Origin: a bacterium | Lineage (GTDB): Bacteria; Blakebacterota; Blakebacteria; Blakebacterales; Blakebacteraceae | Direction: 5' to 3' | NCBI GenBank assembly: GCA_025774615.1 | Contig: JALGVQ010000173.1 | Span: forward strand, 1-5,852 | Length of the DNA: 5,852 bases | Shown here: positions 1 to 5,241 of the stretch, one piece after another | Position numbering within the stretch: the stretch's first letter is position 1 | Layout of the letters: the number at the start of each line of letters is the position of its first letter | Translations under genes and position numbers: made by a program | The notes under the pieces: model-generated | The model's input: only the letters and a program-made list of their open reading frames with translations | The model's database searches: none | Told to the model about the DNA's origin: nothing

Positions 1-370
1 CGAGGGCGATGCCGATAAGCGCTGACATGATGCTCTTCGAGACAGACGTGATGTTCACCTGCCGATCGGCCCTCATGCCCCGGAAATACTGTTCGGTGAT
101 GACAGAGTCCTCATGCGCGATGCTGAGGCTGTTCAGGGGGTCGGCCGTCTCGGCCCACTCCTCGATCCGGGAGGACCAGACAGTGTCAGGCAGGGGAGGA
201 CGTGGAGGTAAGGGGGGAACGTCAGAAGAACGGTCAGCGATCCCGGCGATTATCAGGATGAGCATCAGAAGGAGAAGGATCGCACCGGTAGCGGGACCAG
301 CTGTCCTCAGCAGCCGGGATCGGCGCTCTCTTCTCAGCTCATATGGGTCGCGAGGGTAATCCATACTCAC
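1..370 (-). CDS. Serine hydrolase, beta-lactamase/PBP fold, membrane-anchored (N-terminal part, cut by window edge)
   Basis: Reading the minus strand from 370 gives an open frame of 123 complete codons that leaves the window. Residues 1-25 are basic (RRERRSR), followed by one hydrophobic segment at about 26-45 (AILLLLMLILIIAG) and a proline-rich linker at about 50-62. A globular start follows, ending in ITSVSKSIMSALIGIAL. S109-x-x-K112 is the nucleophile/general-base motif of the class C beta-lactamase and D,D-peptidase superfamily (PF00144); the motif context is typical of 'serine hydrolase' members. The anchor with a basic N side predicts a periplasmic or extracellular catalytic domain. The later YxN and HxG/KTG motifs lie outside the window, so activity cannot be judged. 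I chose the GTG at 370 because AGGTG lies 8 nt upstream; the in-frame ATG at 364 has no well-spaced site and is the alternative. The gene is divergent from pgsB. Substrate is unknown; a link to PGA or peptidoglycan turnover is only inference from position. Confidence 0.8.
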   Translation of the reverse strand, partial: MSMDYPRDPYELRRERRSRLLRTAGPATGAILLLLMLILIIAGIADRSSDVPPLPPRPPLPDTVWSSRIEEWAETADPLNSLSIAHEDSVITEQYFRGMRADRQVNITSVSKSIMSALIGIAL

Positions 371-378
371 CAGTAATA

Positions 379-383
379 CACCT
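379..383 (-). promoter_or_regulatory. Ribosome binding site of the serine hydrolase
   Basis: On the minus strand AGGTG stands 8 nt before the GTG at 370-368. It is what favours GTG over the ATG two codons later. Confidence 0.45.
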
Positions 384-405
384 GATCAGAGGCTCAGGTT
401 GCGTG

Positions 406-411
406 GATAAT
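406..411 (+). promoter_or_regulatory. Possible -10 element of an upstream pgsB promoter
   Basis: GATAAT matches the -10 consensus at five of six bases. The -35 region at 383-388 (TGATCA, 17-nt spacer) is poor. If used, transcription would begin near 418 and give a leader of about 30 nt without a Shine-Dalgarno sequence. Weak call, competing with the extended -10 element at 433-441. Confidence 0.3.
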
Positions 412-432
412 TCGTGCATCCGCGTTCTGGTG

Positions 433-441
433 TGTTACACT
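433..441 (+). promoter_or_regulatory. Extended -10 promoter element, possibly giving a leaderless pgsB mRNA
   Basis: TGTTACACT has the TGn extension followed by TACACT (T1, A2, A4 and T6 of the -10 consensus). There is no good -35 at 16-18 nt, which extended -10 promoters can tolerate. The usual start point about 7 nt downstream falls at 448, exactly the A of the pgsB ATG. This would explain why pgsB has no ribosome binding site. Confidence 0.35.
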
Positions 442-447
442 CCCTCC

Positions 448-1608
448 ATGATCGTTCTGCTGATCAGCACCGGACTCCTTCTCTTCCTGCTCGTTATGGA
501 GCGGATACTCCACGAACGGAACCTGCGGGCCATCCTGCTCAGAATCTCTGTTACCGGTACCCGTGGGAAATCGAGTGTCGTGCGCCTGCTGACTTCAGTG
601 CTGCGGGAGGATGGCCGCATGGTAGTGGCAAAGACCACCGGCTCGCGCGCTGTCGTGATCCTTCCCGACGGCAGTGAACAGGATGTTCCCAGACGTGGTG
701 TCCCGTCGATCATCGAGCAGAAACGATATGTGCGCCTGGCGGCAGGCAAGGGAGCGGATACTCTTGTGATGGAGGCGATGAGTATCCATACCGAGAACCA
801 TCTGGTGGAATCACGACAACTGGTCAACCCTCACATCGTCGCGGTGACCAACGCCAGACCTGACCATGTGGGAGCAATGGGGACGACCGGAGGTGAAGTG
901 GCGGAGGTTCTGGCATCCGGTATACCGGCACATGCTGAAGTGTTCCTGCCGCTGTCGGAGAGACGCGAGGTATTCACACGGGGCAGGGCGTATACCGAAG
1001 TCGAACCGGGGGTGTCTGCCGGTCTCTCCAGTGATGACCGGGTAATGCGATCGTTCGAGTTCGACGAGACTCTCGATCTTGTATGTGAAATCTCCCGCCA
1101 CCTCGGCATCGATGATGAAACGATCAGAGAGGGAATCGAGTCGGTGACGCGGGATATCGGTGCGCTTGCAATCTGGCGTTATCGCTCGGAGAGAACCGGG
1201 AATGAGTGTTTCCTCGTGAACGCCTTCGCGTCGAACGATCCTCTCTCCACCCAGGAGGCATATCAGAGGGTGCGCGACCTCTTTCCCGGGAAAAAGGAAG
1301 GGATGTACGGGCTCCTCAACCTCCGGATCGATCGGGGCGACCGGACGCTTCAGTGGCTCGATGCTCTCAGGAAAGAGTGGGCGAACAGGTTTCATGCGCT
1401 GTATGTGACCGGGGGACACGCGCGCGCCCTCTCGAGACGACTGCGTGATTCGCGGGTACTCCGGGAAACAGATCCGGAGAAGATGACCGAACGGGTGATC
1501 TCCGAGATCCCTGATGGGGCCATACTCTTCGGGTTCGGCAATATCGGCGGGATGGGTGAGCGTCTGGTCGAGCAATGGAACCTGAGAGGAACTCGTCATG
1601 GGGTATGA
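448..1608 (+). CDS. pgsB: Poly-gamma-glutamate synthase PgsB/CapB
   Basis: ATP-dependent amide ligase that polymerises glutamate through the gamma-carboxyl group, working at the inner face of the membrane with PgsC. From the ATG at 448 the protein has 386 residues, close to Bacillus PgsB (about 393). Residues 1-17 form a hydrophobic N-terminal segment. The P-loop GTRGKSS is at 37-43, followed by AKTTGSR at 61-67 as in PgsB. An acidic metal-binding-type segment (MEAMS, 108-112) and the Mur-ligase-like NARPDHVGAMG (135-145) follow. The PgsB-specific NAFASNDPLST (258-268), NLRIDRGDRT (291-300) and FGFGNIGGMGE (361-371) are all present, so the enzyme looks complete. The frame is open back to 343, but those codons overlap the divergent gene and do not resemble the family. 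No Shine-Dalgarno precedes 448 (TCCCTCC), nor any other candidate start. The 3' end overlaps pgsC by 11 nt. Folylpolyglutamate or Mur ligases are excluded by length and the NAFASND motif. Confidence 0.94.
   Translation: MIVLLISTGLLLFLLVMERILHERNLRAILLRISVTGTRGKSSVVRLLTSVLREDGRMVVAKTTGSRAVVILPDGSEQDVPRRGVPSIIEQKRYVRLAAGKGADTLVMEAMSIHTENHLVESRQLVNPHIVAVTNARPDHVGAMGTTGGEVAEVLASGIPAHAEVFLPLSERREVFTRGRAYTEVEPGVSAGLSSDDRVMRSFEFDETLDLVCEISRHLGIDDETIREGIESVTRDIGALAIWRYRSERTGNECFLVNAFASNDPLSTQEAYQRVRDLFPGKKEGMYGLLNLRIDRGDRTLQWLDALRKEWANRFHALYVTGGHARALSRRLRDSRVLRETDPEKMTERVISEIPDGAILFGFGNIGGMGERLVEQWNLRGTRHGV
1584..1590 (+). promoter_or_regulatory. Ribosome binding site of pgsC, inside pgsB
   Basis: GAGAGGA ends 7 nt before the pgsC ATG at 1598 and lies within the last codons of pgsB. 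This fixes the pgsC start and supports translational coupling through the 11-nt overlap. Confidence 0.65.
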
Positions 1609-2032
1609 GATTCCCTTCATAGGTCTGCTGCTGGCACTGCTCTGTGTCTGGGTGACCGGGGTATATCCCGGCGGGATCATCGTACCGAGTTACCTGGTTC
1701 TCTTCCTCAATGAACCGGAACGGATCGTCGGGACGCTTCTGGCCGCTCTCCTGACATTCCTTGTCTACCGGCTGGCCTCAGGGTATCTCATCCTTTTCGG
1801 CAAGCGGCGGTTCGTGTTCCTGATCCTGATCGGAGGTGTGTGGGCGATTCTCTGGCGGACGGTGTTTCCGGGGATTTTCCCGGTGACGATGGAATACCAG
1901 GTGATCGGGTGGGTCATTCCAGGCCTTGTCGCGAACCACTTCGAGCGACAGGGGGTCGTGGTCACGAGCGCCGCGCTGGTGACGGTCACAGTGATCCTTT
2001 ACTTCCTCGGTCGGGCGCTCGCCCTCCTCTGA
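1598..2032 (+). CDS. pgsC: Poly-gamma-glutamate biosynthesis membrane protein PgsC/CapC
   Basis: Small integral membrane subunit of the PGA synthase complex, 144 residues against about 149 in Bacillus PgsC. Hydrophobic segments lie at about 5-33, 42-66, 73-89 and 119-144. Family hallmarks seen are GVYPGGIIVPSYL (21-33; compare GIVPAGLVVPGYL in Bacillus), ILFGKRRFVFLI (65-76) and VIGWVIPGLVANHFERQGV (102-120). PgsC acts with PgsB in polymerisation or passing the chain through the membrane; its exact biochemical role is not settled. It starts within the end of pgsB and has a good ribosome binding site. Its TGA (2030-2032) is in frame with the pgsW start two codons later. Confidence 0.93.
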   Translation: MGYEIPFIGLLLALLCVWVTGVYPGGIIVPSYLVLFLNEPERIVGTLLAALLTFLVYRLASGYLILFGKRRFVFLILIGGVWAILWRTVFPGIFPVTMEYQVIGWVIPGLVANHFERQGVVVTSAALVTVTVILYFLGRALALL

Positions 2033-2035
2033 TCG

Positions 2036-3160
2036 ATGCCCCTTCAGCGTATCGACAGTCGACTCCGACGCACCATCCTGACCATGGGAGCCGTGAGCCT
2101 GGCGGCCTGGCTGACAGTACAGGTGCTCTCTCCCCGGAGGCAGCTCGCATGGTCGGTCGAGATGCGAAATGCGGCAGAGATGATGGAAGAGGCGATCACG
2201 GTCATCGGAACCGAGAAGGCCGACCTGATATCAGAATCCGATCTGAACGCCACCGGTCTCATCGGTCCTGAATATGCTGATCTTTTCACCTCTCTGGGAG
2301 ATCTTGAAGCGAAACGAACCACGATCAACCCCGATATGGCTGCCCTCCTGGTCCATCTGCTGAAGAAGGCGGGGGTCGAAGAGGGCGACATGATCGCGGT
2401 CGGGTGCTCAGCCTCCTTCCCCGCGCTCCTGATAGCGGTGCTGTCTGCGGCGCAGGCGATGGATGTCCATCCGGTCGTGATCATCTCACTCGGTGCCTCC
2501 TCCTGGGGAGCGACTGACAGCCGGTTCACCCTTCTGGACATCTACGAGCTGCTGCTCGATCGTGGAGTGTTCACGATACCTCCGGCAGCTGTCTCGCTCG
2601 GGGGGAACCGGGATACCGGAGATGAATTCGAACCGGCGGTTCGTGAGAGGCTCGTCGAACGGATCACTTCTTCCGGGATCCAGTTCATCTCGGAACCAGA
2701 TCTGAGAAAGAATGTCGCCGCGCGGATGGGAGTCTATTCAGGAGATGGTCAGCAGATGATCCGGGACGGCATAACCGTGTTCGTCAATATCGGCGGTGCG
2801 TACGCGAACCTCGGATCCAGTCCGCTCGTGCTCGAGCTCGGACCAGGCCTTATCGACAAGCCCATATTCCCCGAGGAGAAACATCGGGGAGTTCTCTTTG
2901 AAATGGCAACCGCGGATATACCGGTTCTGCATCTGCTCCATATCCGAGGGCTCGCGCTCAGGTTCGGTCTTCCGTGGGATCCGATTCCGTTGCCCGATGC
3001 GGGTTCGACCGCACTCCACGATGCGAGGAGCGGAAACGATCCAACATTCATGCTGATTGCCGTACTGTATCTGGTCACTATTATCGTGATTGTCTTCGTA
3101 TGCTATTCAGCTATATCCGCCGAATCCTGGAGAATCTCAAATAAATCTGGTAGTGCTTGA
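2036..3160 (+). CDS. pgsW: Poly-gamma-glutamate system protein PgsW (C-terminal tail altered by the Fic gene)
   Basis: A 374-residue protein resembling the 'poly-gamma-glutamate system protein' family (TIGR04332, recognised from memory), which accompanies pgsB and pgsC in many PGA loci; its function is not known. A basic N-terminus (RLRR) and hydrophobic segment at about 13-31 form an anchor, and a second membrane span lies at about 338-357. The roughly 300 residues between are probably outside the cytoplasm. Conspicuous motifs are VGCSASFPALLIA (122-134), ISLGASSWGATD (150-161), FVNIGGAYANLGSS (249-262) and GLPWDPIPLP (311-320). Start: ATG follows the pgsC stop by 3 nt, without a Shine-Dalgarno sequence, so re-initiation after pgsC is likely. 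Residues 356-374 are read from DNA that codes for the Fic C-terminus on the other strand. The tail is therefore probably not native, although the membrane span looks intact. Whether the native protein was longer cannot be seen here. Confidence 0.85.
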   Translation: MPLQRIDSRLRRTILTMGAVSLAAWLTVQVLSPRRQLAWSVEMRNAAEMMEEAITVIGTEKADLISESDLNATGLIGPEYADLFTSLGDLEAKRTTINPDMAALLVHLLKKAGVEEGDMIAVGCSASFPALLIAVLSAAQAMDVHPVVIISLGASSWGATDSRFTLLDIYELLLDRGVFTIPPAAVSLGGNRDTGDEFEPAVRERLVERITSSGIQFISEPDLRKNVAARMGVYSGDGQQMIRDGITVFVNIGGAYANLGSSPLVLELGPGLIDKPIFPEEKHRGVLFEMATADIPVLHLLHIRGLALRFGLPWDPIPLPDAGSTALHDARSGNDPTFMLIAVLYLVTIIVIVFVCYSAISAESWRISNKSGSA

Positions 3161-4440
3161 AACAGGGATACTCTGCCAGCTTTACGTGTTGAAAGTAACC
3201 CTTGCTCTACCAGATCCAGTAAATCCTGTCTCGCAGTGTGGTAGGATATATTGTGACTTCTCAGATGTGATTTTATTGAATATTGCATTCCAGGATGACG
3301 AAGCGCATGCCCGAGAAGAGCAGTCTGCCGGTGATTGAACTTGTATGCCTGTCGTAAAAGGGATTCAACTTTTCTAATTTCCTCGGCTTTCGAACCCAGG
3401 TAGTCTTTCAACCCCTGAATGGCGCGCTGAATGACTTCAAGCTGGTAAATAATGAAATATGTAAGATCATTTTCATCTGTTTCGGTCAGGAGAAATGACC
3501 TGGCGTATTTCGATGGCGCTTTACGAAGAATACTTGAAATCGAAATAAATTCAGTCAGCCAATAACCTTGTGCGAGCATTGACCAGTAAAAGACTGCACG
3601 AGCTGTACGCCCGTTGCCGTCAATAAATGGATGATCATACGCCAACCAGAAATGTAATATGACAGCCCTGACCACTGGATGTATGAATTCCGTTGATGAA
3701 GTCTTGTTGGCAAATTGGCACATCAGCTTCAGGCGTTCCGGCAGTTCACTGGCTTCTGGAGGGGCATGCAGTAATGAGCCGAGTTCATCAATAACTGTTA
3801 TGTCATCAGCACTCTTTCTCAAACACCCGGCCATCTGCGGTTCATCGAGGGTGTTTTCTGTCACTATTCTGTGTAGTTCACAGATGAATTCAGGAGATAA
3901 TGATTGATTCCTGCTCTCAGAGATAAATTGCATTGCTCTGAAATTGTTAAAAATCATTTGTTCACTTATCGTGGTAGGTGCTCGACCAGACCTGATCATC
4001 TGTTTTGCTACTCTTTTAGTCGTTGAGGCTCCCTCGAGCTGACTCGACGTAATTGCCTCCTCAATAAGAGAATTTACGATGTAGCGATTCTTTGTATAGG
4101 GATTTGTAACTTCTTCACCCAATTGAATTTGTCCGCTGGCATCTTGAGTAATCTCGTGAAGCATTCGATGTACATTATCTGGCAGGGCATACAGGAAAGG
4201 TTGCTGGGATTTGTCGAAGAAGCGAATTTCATTCAGTATCGTTTTCCTTGCCAGCTTTATACCGAGCCACCATTCAAGATGAGACAGATTGTCTGGAGGC
4301 TTAATGTGAAAAAGCCTGTCCCAGTGATAGTAGCGTGCATTGGGGGCAGCCTTTACATCGAGGATTCGGGGTATTACCTGCTGAAGATCAAGTTTCTCCA
4401 TTAATTCGCTCAGAGTGGGTGCTGGCATGGGCTTTTTCAC
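3103..4440 (-). CDS. Fic family protein (class II, predicted AMP-transferase) with C-terminal winged helix
   Basis: Protein of 445 residues. The Fic core motif HPFIDGNGRTAR is at 270-281, with the catalytic histidine H270, D274, N276 and both arginines (R278, R281) present. An inhibitory helix motif SSQLEG (S132-xxx-E136-G137), fitting (S/T)xxxE(G/N), precedes the core, which defines class II Fic proteins that hold themselves inactive through the glutamate. The flap with HAPPEASELPERL (225-237) precedes the core. The C-terminus (about 367-430) has the pattern of a winged helix-turn-helix (YSIKSHLRSHNISYHTARQD, then the wing LLSTRKAGRVSLFQ). Fic enzymes transfer AMP from ATP to hydroxyl groups of target proteins; the target here is unknown. 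Start: GTG at 4440 has AAGG 6 nt upstream; the ATG at 4428 has no site. It is AT-richer than the flanking genes and lies antisense inside a PGA operon, overlapping pgsW by 58 nt, so I infer horizontal acquisition. It is apparently intact. Confidence 0.95.
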   Translation of the reverse strand: MKKPMPAPTLSELMEKLDLQQVIPRILDVKAAPNARYYHWDRLFHIKPPDNLSHLEWWLGIKLARKTILNEIRFFDKSQQPFLYALPDNVHRMLHEITQDASGQIQLGEEVTNPYTKNRYIVNSLIEEAITSSQLEGASTTKRVAKQMIRSGRAPTTISEQMIFNNFRAMQFISESRNQSLSPEFICELHRIVTENTLDEPQMAGCLRKSADDITVIDELGSLLHAPPEASELPERLKLMCQFANKTSSTEFIHPVVRAVILHFWLAYDHPFIDGNGRTARAVFYWSMLAQGYWLTEFISISSILRKAPSKYARSFLLTETDENDLTYFIIYQLEVIQRAIQGLKDYLGSKAEEIRKVESLLRQAYKFNHRQTALLGHALRHPGMQYSIKSHLRSHNISYHTARQDLLDLVEQGLLSTRKAGRVSLFQALPDLFEILQDSADIAE

Positions 4441-4443
4441 AAG

Positions 4444-4492
4444 GAACCTTCTTTATAAAACGTTTATAACATATGGATTATTATAAAGGTTC
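4444..4492. repeat. Imperfect inverted repeat flanking the operator
   Basis: The left arm GAACCT-TCT-TTATAA (4444-4458) pairs with the right arm TTATAAAGGTTC (4481-4492): twelve paired bases with three extra bases (TCT) in the left arm. It encloses one arm and most of the TTATAAA palindrome and overlaps both the ribosome binding site and the -10 box of fic. It could act as an operator in DNA or as an mRNA hairpin. Confidence 0.4.
4453..4469. promoter_or_regulatory. Probable operator: TTATAAA inverted repeat in the fic leader
   Basis: TTATAAA-ACG-TTTATAA is a perfect 7-bp inverted repeat with a 3-nt spacer. It lies between the predicted fic transcription start (near 4473) and its GTG codon at 4440. 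A third TTATAAA half-site at 4481-4487 covers the -10 box. The geometry fits binding of a dimeric repressor; the obvious candidate is the winged helix of Fic itself (inference). Confidence 0.5.
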
Positions 4493-4507
4493 TTGAAATA
4501 TCAGCAA
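4480..4507 (-). promoter_or_regulatory. Promoter of the fic gene
   Basis: On the minus strand a perfect -10 TATAAT (4485-4480) is preceded by TTGCTG (4507-4502) at a 16-nt spacer, the first three -35 bases matching consensus. The expected start is near 4473, leaving a leader of about 33 nt before the GTG. The -10 overlaps a TTATAAA half-site. Confidence 0.6.
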
Positions 4508-4537
4508 TGGTAATCATCAATTCAATATGACAGCTTG

Positions 4538-4566
4538 TTGTCTACCCTCTGCCGCTCCACTATCAT
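4538..4566 (+). promoter_or_regulatory. Promoter of the DUF6305-permease unit
   Basis: TTGTCT (4538-4543, four of six -35 bases) and TATCAT (4561-4566, five of six -10 bases) are separated by exactly 17 nt. Transcription would start near 4573 and give a leader of about 39 nt ending in a strong ribosome binding site. It lies just beyond the fic promoter and points away from it, so the downstream genes need not depend on pgsB transcription. Confidence 0.5.
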
Positions 4567-4598
4567 GCCAAACGGTCCCTTGCTCTACCGATCTTCAT

Positions 4599-4604
4599 GG
4601 AGGA
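4599..4604 (+). promoter_or_regulatory. Ribosome binding site that decides the DUF6305 gene start
   Basis: GGAGGA is a full Shine-Dalgarno sequence 7 nt before the ATG at 4612. It overlaps the codons after an earlier in-frame ATG at 4597, so 4597 is very unlikely to be the start. Confidence 0.75.
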
Positions 4605-4611
4605 AACCATC

Positions 4612-5241
4612 ATGAGTCGTCTGCTCAGGTCGATGACAGGAATCGTATCCATCCTCATTCTTCTCGCCATCACCCAGGATCATCTCCAGGCCCAGGAAGT
4701 GGATATTCAGGCCGAAGTACCGGTGGTCCTCAGTTCGTGCGGCCAGAGTCCAGGGCCGGCCTATGTAAAGGTATTCCTTCGAAGGTTGGGGGTAGAGCAC
4801 GAGGAACTGAAGCAGGCCACGGCTCAGGATCTCATCGATCGGCAGGAGGCGGGTAGTCCGGTCAAGACACTCATCATCGTCTGCGGAGCGAGCCTGAAGG
4901 GAATGGGCGCTGCCGGGATATCGATCCAGGAGGAGCTGGAGCGAACGGCAGCTCTGATCGAGGAAGCAAAGAAGCAGGGGATCCTGATCGTCGGAGCGCA
5001 TGTGGAAGGTATGGACCGTCGTGCCCAGGGAGCCGCAGAGGGGGACAATACCGACGAACAGTCGATCGATGCTGTCTGTCCCAGGGCCGACCTGCTCCTG
5101 GTGAAGAGCGCGGGGAACGAAGATCGTCGGTTCACGATCATCTCGGATAACAGCGGGATACCTCTGTTGCTCTATGAGAAGAACATGGATCTCAGTTCGG
5201 TCCTGGAGAAACTCTTCGGTATGGCAGGTGTCGCCCGGTGA
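4612..5241 (+). CDS. Secreted DUF6305-like protein of the PGA locus
   Basis: From the ATG at 4612 the protein has 209 residues. It begins with a signal peptide: basic MSRLLR, hydrophobic core GIVSILILLAI, and a likely cleavage site after LQAQ or nearby (about residue 28). The mature part starts with VPVVLSSCGQSPGPAYVKVFL (about 35-55), then TLIIVCGASLKGMGAAGISIQEELERTAALIEEAKKQGI with a glycine-rich turn, then VGAHVEGMDRRAQG. This pattern (SxGQSxG...VKV; GxSxKGxGAAG; HxxGxxRR) matches what I remember of DUF6305, a periplasmic family without assigned function. An alternating beta/alpha pattern suggests a Rossmann-like or binding-protein-like fold. The stop overlaps the start of the permease gene (GTGA), suggesting the two act together, perhaps as a periplasmic partner of the transporter (inference). 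Base composition returns to that of pgsBC, so I take it as part of the original operon. Confidence 0.8.
   Translation: MSRLLRSMTGIVSILILLAITQDHLQAQEVDIQAEVPVVLSSCGQSPGPAYVKVFLRRLGVEHEELKQATAQDLIDRQEAGSPVKTLIIVCGASLKGMGAAGISIQEELERTAALIEEAKKQGILIVGAHVEGMDRRAQGAAEGDNTDEQSIDAVCPRADLLLVKSAGNEDRRFTIISDNSGIPLLLYEKNMDLSSVLEKLFGMAGVAR
5226..5230 (+). promoter_or_regulatory. Ribosome binding site of the permease gene
   Basis: AGGTG ends 7 nt before the GTG at 5238, against 13 nt before the ATG at 5244. It favours the GTG start, which overlaps the upstream stop as GTGA. Confidence 0.5.

Noticed and set aside
9-359. Open frame of 116 codons on the plus strand
   Set aside because: It is antisense to the serine hydrolase, whose frame shows an anchor, a linker and the SxxK motif. 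The plus-strand product has no recognisable feature.
382-389. Perfect 8-bp palindrome CTGATCAG between the divergent genes
   Set aside because: It is short, has no second copy or extended symmetry nearby, and GATC-containing words are frequent in this DNA.
811-1680. Open frame of 289 codons on the minus strand opposite pgsB and pgsC
   Set aside because: It lies opposite unmistakable pgsB and pgsC sequence, crosses their boundary, and its product looks like antisense of GC-rich DNA without domain character.
3199-4589. A 13-nt exact direct repeat, CCCTTGCTCTACC, at 3199-3211 and 4577-4589
   Set aside because: It might suggest a duplicated target at the edges of the Fic module, but the first copy lies inside the Fic coding region (codons for LVEQG) rather than outside it. 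A match of this length is not far from chance for a window of this size.
4597-4611. Earlier in-frame ATG for the DUF6305 gene
   Set aside because: The GGAGGA ribosome binding site lies directly after this ATG and is spaced for 4612. The earlier start has no site and would put acidic residues (MEETI) before the signal peptide.
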